Below, in pieces: positions 34,383 through 36,001 of a stretch of 36,001 nt of DNA. Origin of the DNA: Clostridia bacterium (GTDB lineage: Bacteria; Bacillota; Clostridia; Oscillospirales; Acutalibacteraceae); the NCBI GenBank assembly GCA_017520705.1, contig JAFXFF010000021.1:1-36001 (forward strand). The letters are read 5' to 3'. The translations under genes and the position numbers were made by a program. Position 1 is the first letter of the stretch. Each line of letters begins with the position of its first letter. The notes under the pieces are model-generated. The model searched no databases. It saw only the letters and a program-made list of their open reading frames with translations, and was not told where the DNA came from.

Positions 34383-34448
34383 CCTTCCCCTTGAGGGGAA
34401 GGGGGACCGCCGTAAGGCGGTGGATGAGGTGTAGGATGCGAAGCATCC
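34383..34448. repeat. REP-like element of three consecutive hairpins
   Basis: Three perfect hairpins lie in a row: CCTTCCCC-TTGA-GGGGAAGG (34383-34402), ACCGCC-GTAA-GGCGGT (34406-34421) and GGATGC-GAA-GCATCC (34434-34448). The first belongs to the same style as the core at 29780-29798. Such elements are common between genes in gut clostridia (from memory). Confidence 0.65.
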
Positions 34449-34473
34449 GTTTACAAACGAAAGGACGGTCATT

Positions 34474-34515
34474 ATGGGCATACCTCGATGGCGGAGAATC
34501 ATTTTGTCCGCATAA
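34474..34515 (+). CDS. Possible 13-codon leader ORF before trpB
   Basis: ATG 34474 opens a frame of 13 residues containing one Trp, with AAAGGAC upstream, ending 34 bases before trpB. No attenuator hairpin is visible after it. It may be spurious. Confidence 0.2.
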   Translation: MGIPRWRRIILSA

Positions 34516-34549
34516 ATACAAATATGTATATAATAAGGAGGAACAAATT

Positions 34550-35767
34550 ATGATTCTCAACGGTGTCGATTTTGAAACCTACTTTAAGCATTATCCCGAT
34601 GATAACGGTTATTTCGGTCCTTACGGCGGCGCATATATCAGCGATGAACTGAAGGAAGCGATGCATGAGATCAGCACCGCGTATTTCACCATCGCCCAGT
34701 CCCGCCAGTTTATCGCCGAATTGCGCCGCATCCGCAAGGAGTTCCAGGGCCGTCCCACCCCCGTATCCCATCTGGAACGCCTGTCTAATAAGCTGGGCAA
34801 CGTCCAGCTGTACGTCAAGCGCGAGGATCTCAACCACACCGGCGCCCACAAGCTCAACCATTGTATGGGCGAGGTGCTGCTGGCCAAGTATATGGGCAAG
34901 AATAAGGTCATCGCCGAGACCGGCGCCGGTCAGCACGGCGTGGCTATGGCCACCGCCGCCGCTTATTTCGGTATGAAGTGCGACATTTATATGGGCACTG
35001 AGGACATCAAGAAGCAGGCCCCCAACGTAGCCCGTATGAAGATTCTCGGCGCCAACGTGGTGGAGGTCACCGAGGGCCAGGCCACCCTGAAGGAGGCGGT
35101 GGACGCCGCTTTTGCCGCCTACGCCCGCGAGTATAAGGATTGCATCTATTGCATCGGCTCGGTGGTGGGTCCCCACCCCTTCCCCATGATGGTCCGTGAT
35201 TTCCAGCACGTGGTGGGCGAGGAGGCTCGCTCCCAGTTTATCGAGATGACCGGCCACCTGCCGGACGCCATCGTCGCCTGCGTGGGCGGTGGCTCCAATG
35301 CCGCCGGCTTCTTCTCCGGCTTCCTCAATGATCCCGTGGACATCTACGGCATCGAGCCTCTCGGCCGCGGCACCGCCTTGGGCGACCACGCCGCTTCCCT
35401 GCAATACGGCACCGAGGGCGTGATGCACGGCTTCAATAGTATTATGTTAAAGGATGAGAATGGTGACCCTGCCCCCGTCTATTCGGTGGCCAGCGGTCTG
35501 GACTATCCTTCCTCCGGCCCCGAGCACGCCTTCCTGCACACCTTGGGTCGCGTCAAGTACGATGTGGTCAATGATGACGACACCATCGACGCTTTCTTCG
35601 AGCTGTCCCGTCAGGAGGGTATCATTCCCGCCATCGAGAGTGCCCACGCCGTTGCCTACGGCATCAAGCTGGCCAAGACGATGGGTAAGGGCTCTGTGCT
35701 GATCAATCTCTCGGGCCGTGGTGATAAGGATATGGATTACGTCATCGAAAAGTACGGAATCCGTTGA
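34550..35767 (+). CDS. trpB: Tryptophan synthase beta chain
   Basis: A 405-residue PLP enzyme that joins indole and L-serine to make tryptophan. PLP-binding Lys101 lies in H-T-G-A-H-K-L-N-H. The catalytic glutamate lies in E-T-G-A-G-Q-H-G, and the phosphate-binding loop is G-G-G-S-N-A. Length fits the TrpB1 type. AAGGAGG lies 8 bases before the ATG; a longer frame upstream is rejected because it crosses the hairpin repeat. No trpA or other trp gene accompanies it here, so it may work alone on free indole or partner with a distant trpA. Confidence 0.95.
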   Translation: MILNGVDFETYFKHYPDDNGYFGPYGGAYISDELKEAMHEISTAYFTIAQSRQFIAELRRIRKEFQGRPTPVSHLERLSNKLGNVQLYVKREDLNHTGAHKLNHCMGEVLLAKYMGKNKVIAETGAGQHGVAMATAAAYFGMKCDIYMGTEDIKKQAPNVARMKILGANVVEVTEGQATLKEAVDAAFAAYAREYKDCIYCIGSVVGPHPFPMMVRDFQHVVGEEARSQFIEMTGHLPDAIVACVGGGSNAAGFFSGFLNDPVDIYGIEPLGRGTALGDHAASLQYGTEGVMHGFNSIMLKDENGDPAPVYSVASGLDYPSSGPEHAFLHTLGRVKYDVVNDDDTIDAFFELSRQEGIIPAIESAHAVAYGIKLAKTMGKGSVLINLSGRGDKDMDYVIEKYGIR

Positions 35768-35800
35768 TGTTTCGGGTCTTTTTCGGCTTGTTTGAACTCA

Positions 35801-35831
35801 TCCTCCCCTGCTTTTGCGGGGGAGGATTTTT
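35801..35831 (+). terminator. trpB terminator
   Basis: An 11-bp stem with one G-T pair (35801-35811 with 35816-35826), a TTTT loop and a T5 tail. Confidence 0.92.
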
Positions 35832-35857
35832 AATATCAAAAAACAACGAAAAAAGTG

Positions 35858-35871
35858 TTGATAATTATCAA
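35858..35871. promoter_or_regulatory. 14-bp perfect palindrome upstream of the rRNA-type promoter
   Basis: TTGATAATTATCAA reads the same on both strands and sits in an A-rich stretch 18 bases before the -35 element. It could be an operator or part of an UP element. Confidence 0.4.
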
Positions 35872-35889
35872 AAAACTTGAAAAAACCTG

Positions 35890-35918
35890 TTGACAAAAGG
35901 GATTTGGAGTGGTATGAT
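35890..35918 (+). promoter_or_regulatory. Strong promoter of a probable rRNA operon
   Basis: TTGACA (35890-35895), exactly 17 bases, then TATGAT (35913-35918), preceded by A-rich sequence resembling an UP element. The leader after it looks like those before 16S rRNA genes. Confidence 0.75.
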
Positions 35919-35924
35919 AGCAAG

Positions 35925-36001
35925 GCTGTCACGGAGAACTGCGCAAGCGGGACGCCAAGGCACAGCAGAGGACCTTGAAAATTAAACAGTGTAAGACAAG
36001 A
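35925..36001 (+). other. Leader of a probable 16S rRNA operon (continues outside window)
   Basis: No protein gene. The segment with GACCTTGAAAATTAAACAGTG (about 35972-35992) resembles the conserved pre-16S leader of clostridial rRNA operons. The 16S gene itself would begin beyond the window edge. Confidence 0.6.

Overview
The window looks like part of the chromosome of a Gram-positive clostridium, most likely from the Oscillospirales/Ruminococcaceae group. The evidence is strong AAGGAGG ribosome-binding sites, TTGACA/TATAAT promoters, lipoprotein signals, a class B sortase, a stand-alone ECF transporter energizing module, DUF5711 and DUF1294 proteins, and hairpin-rich intergenic repeats. This placement is inferred from gene content, not from a database search. 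Base composition is uneven. Positions 1-5,900 and about 23,740-24,880 are clearly more AT-rich than the rest, which suggests acquired DNA.

Layout. (1) 1-4,377: three paralogous proteins that join a sigma-70-like N-terminus to a winged-helix segment and a large uncharacterised C-terminal domain. The first is cut by the window edge, the second carries a one-base frameshift, and the third faces the other way. A membrane-bound transglutaminase-like protein follows (4,642-5,553). (2) 5,554-6,115: no gene. It holds a strong terminator, repeats and a tRNA-3'-end-like stretch, and may be an integration boundary. (3) 6,116-9,630: a sugar O-acetyltransferase, L-rhamnose mutarotase, a DUF2809-Nudix fusion, a class B sortase (minus strand) and luxS. 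(4) 9,664-13,290: tandem LysM-G5-M23 endopeptidase paralogs. (5) 13,455-23,682: a long co-directional housekeeping cluster of ruvB, an RlmI-like methyltransferase, ecfA1-ecfA2-ecfT, truA, a DUF5711 protein, a CvpA-like protein, a PgsA-like synthase and a ClpE-like unfoldase. (6) 23,752-24,791: three small minus-strand genes with similar short repeats at their ends. (7) 25,009-30,947: a minus-strand block of exported proteins: a lipoprotein, a membrane-anchored cohesin protein, a dockerin-tagged glucosaminidase and a GHL10-like lipoprotein. (8) 31,010-34,260: DUF1294 and DUF6514-like proteins, nrdR and an ABC-F ATPase. (9) 34,550-35,767: a solitary trpB. (10) 35,890-36,001: promoter and leader of what is probably an rRNA operon just outside the window.

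The most notable features are the overlapping pair encoding a dockerin-bearing cell-wall hydrolase and a membrane-anchored cohesin, which could be a minimal cellulosome-style docking system used on the cell's own wall, and the cluster of sigma/winged-helix/C-terminal-domain paralogs, which may be single-polypeptide regulators. Smaller leads are NrdR-box-like sites over two adjacent promoters, a structured element ahead of luxS, and the repeat-bounded small genes.
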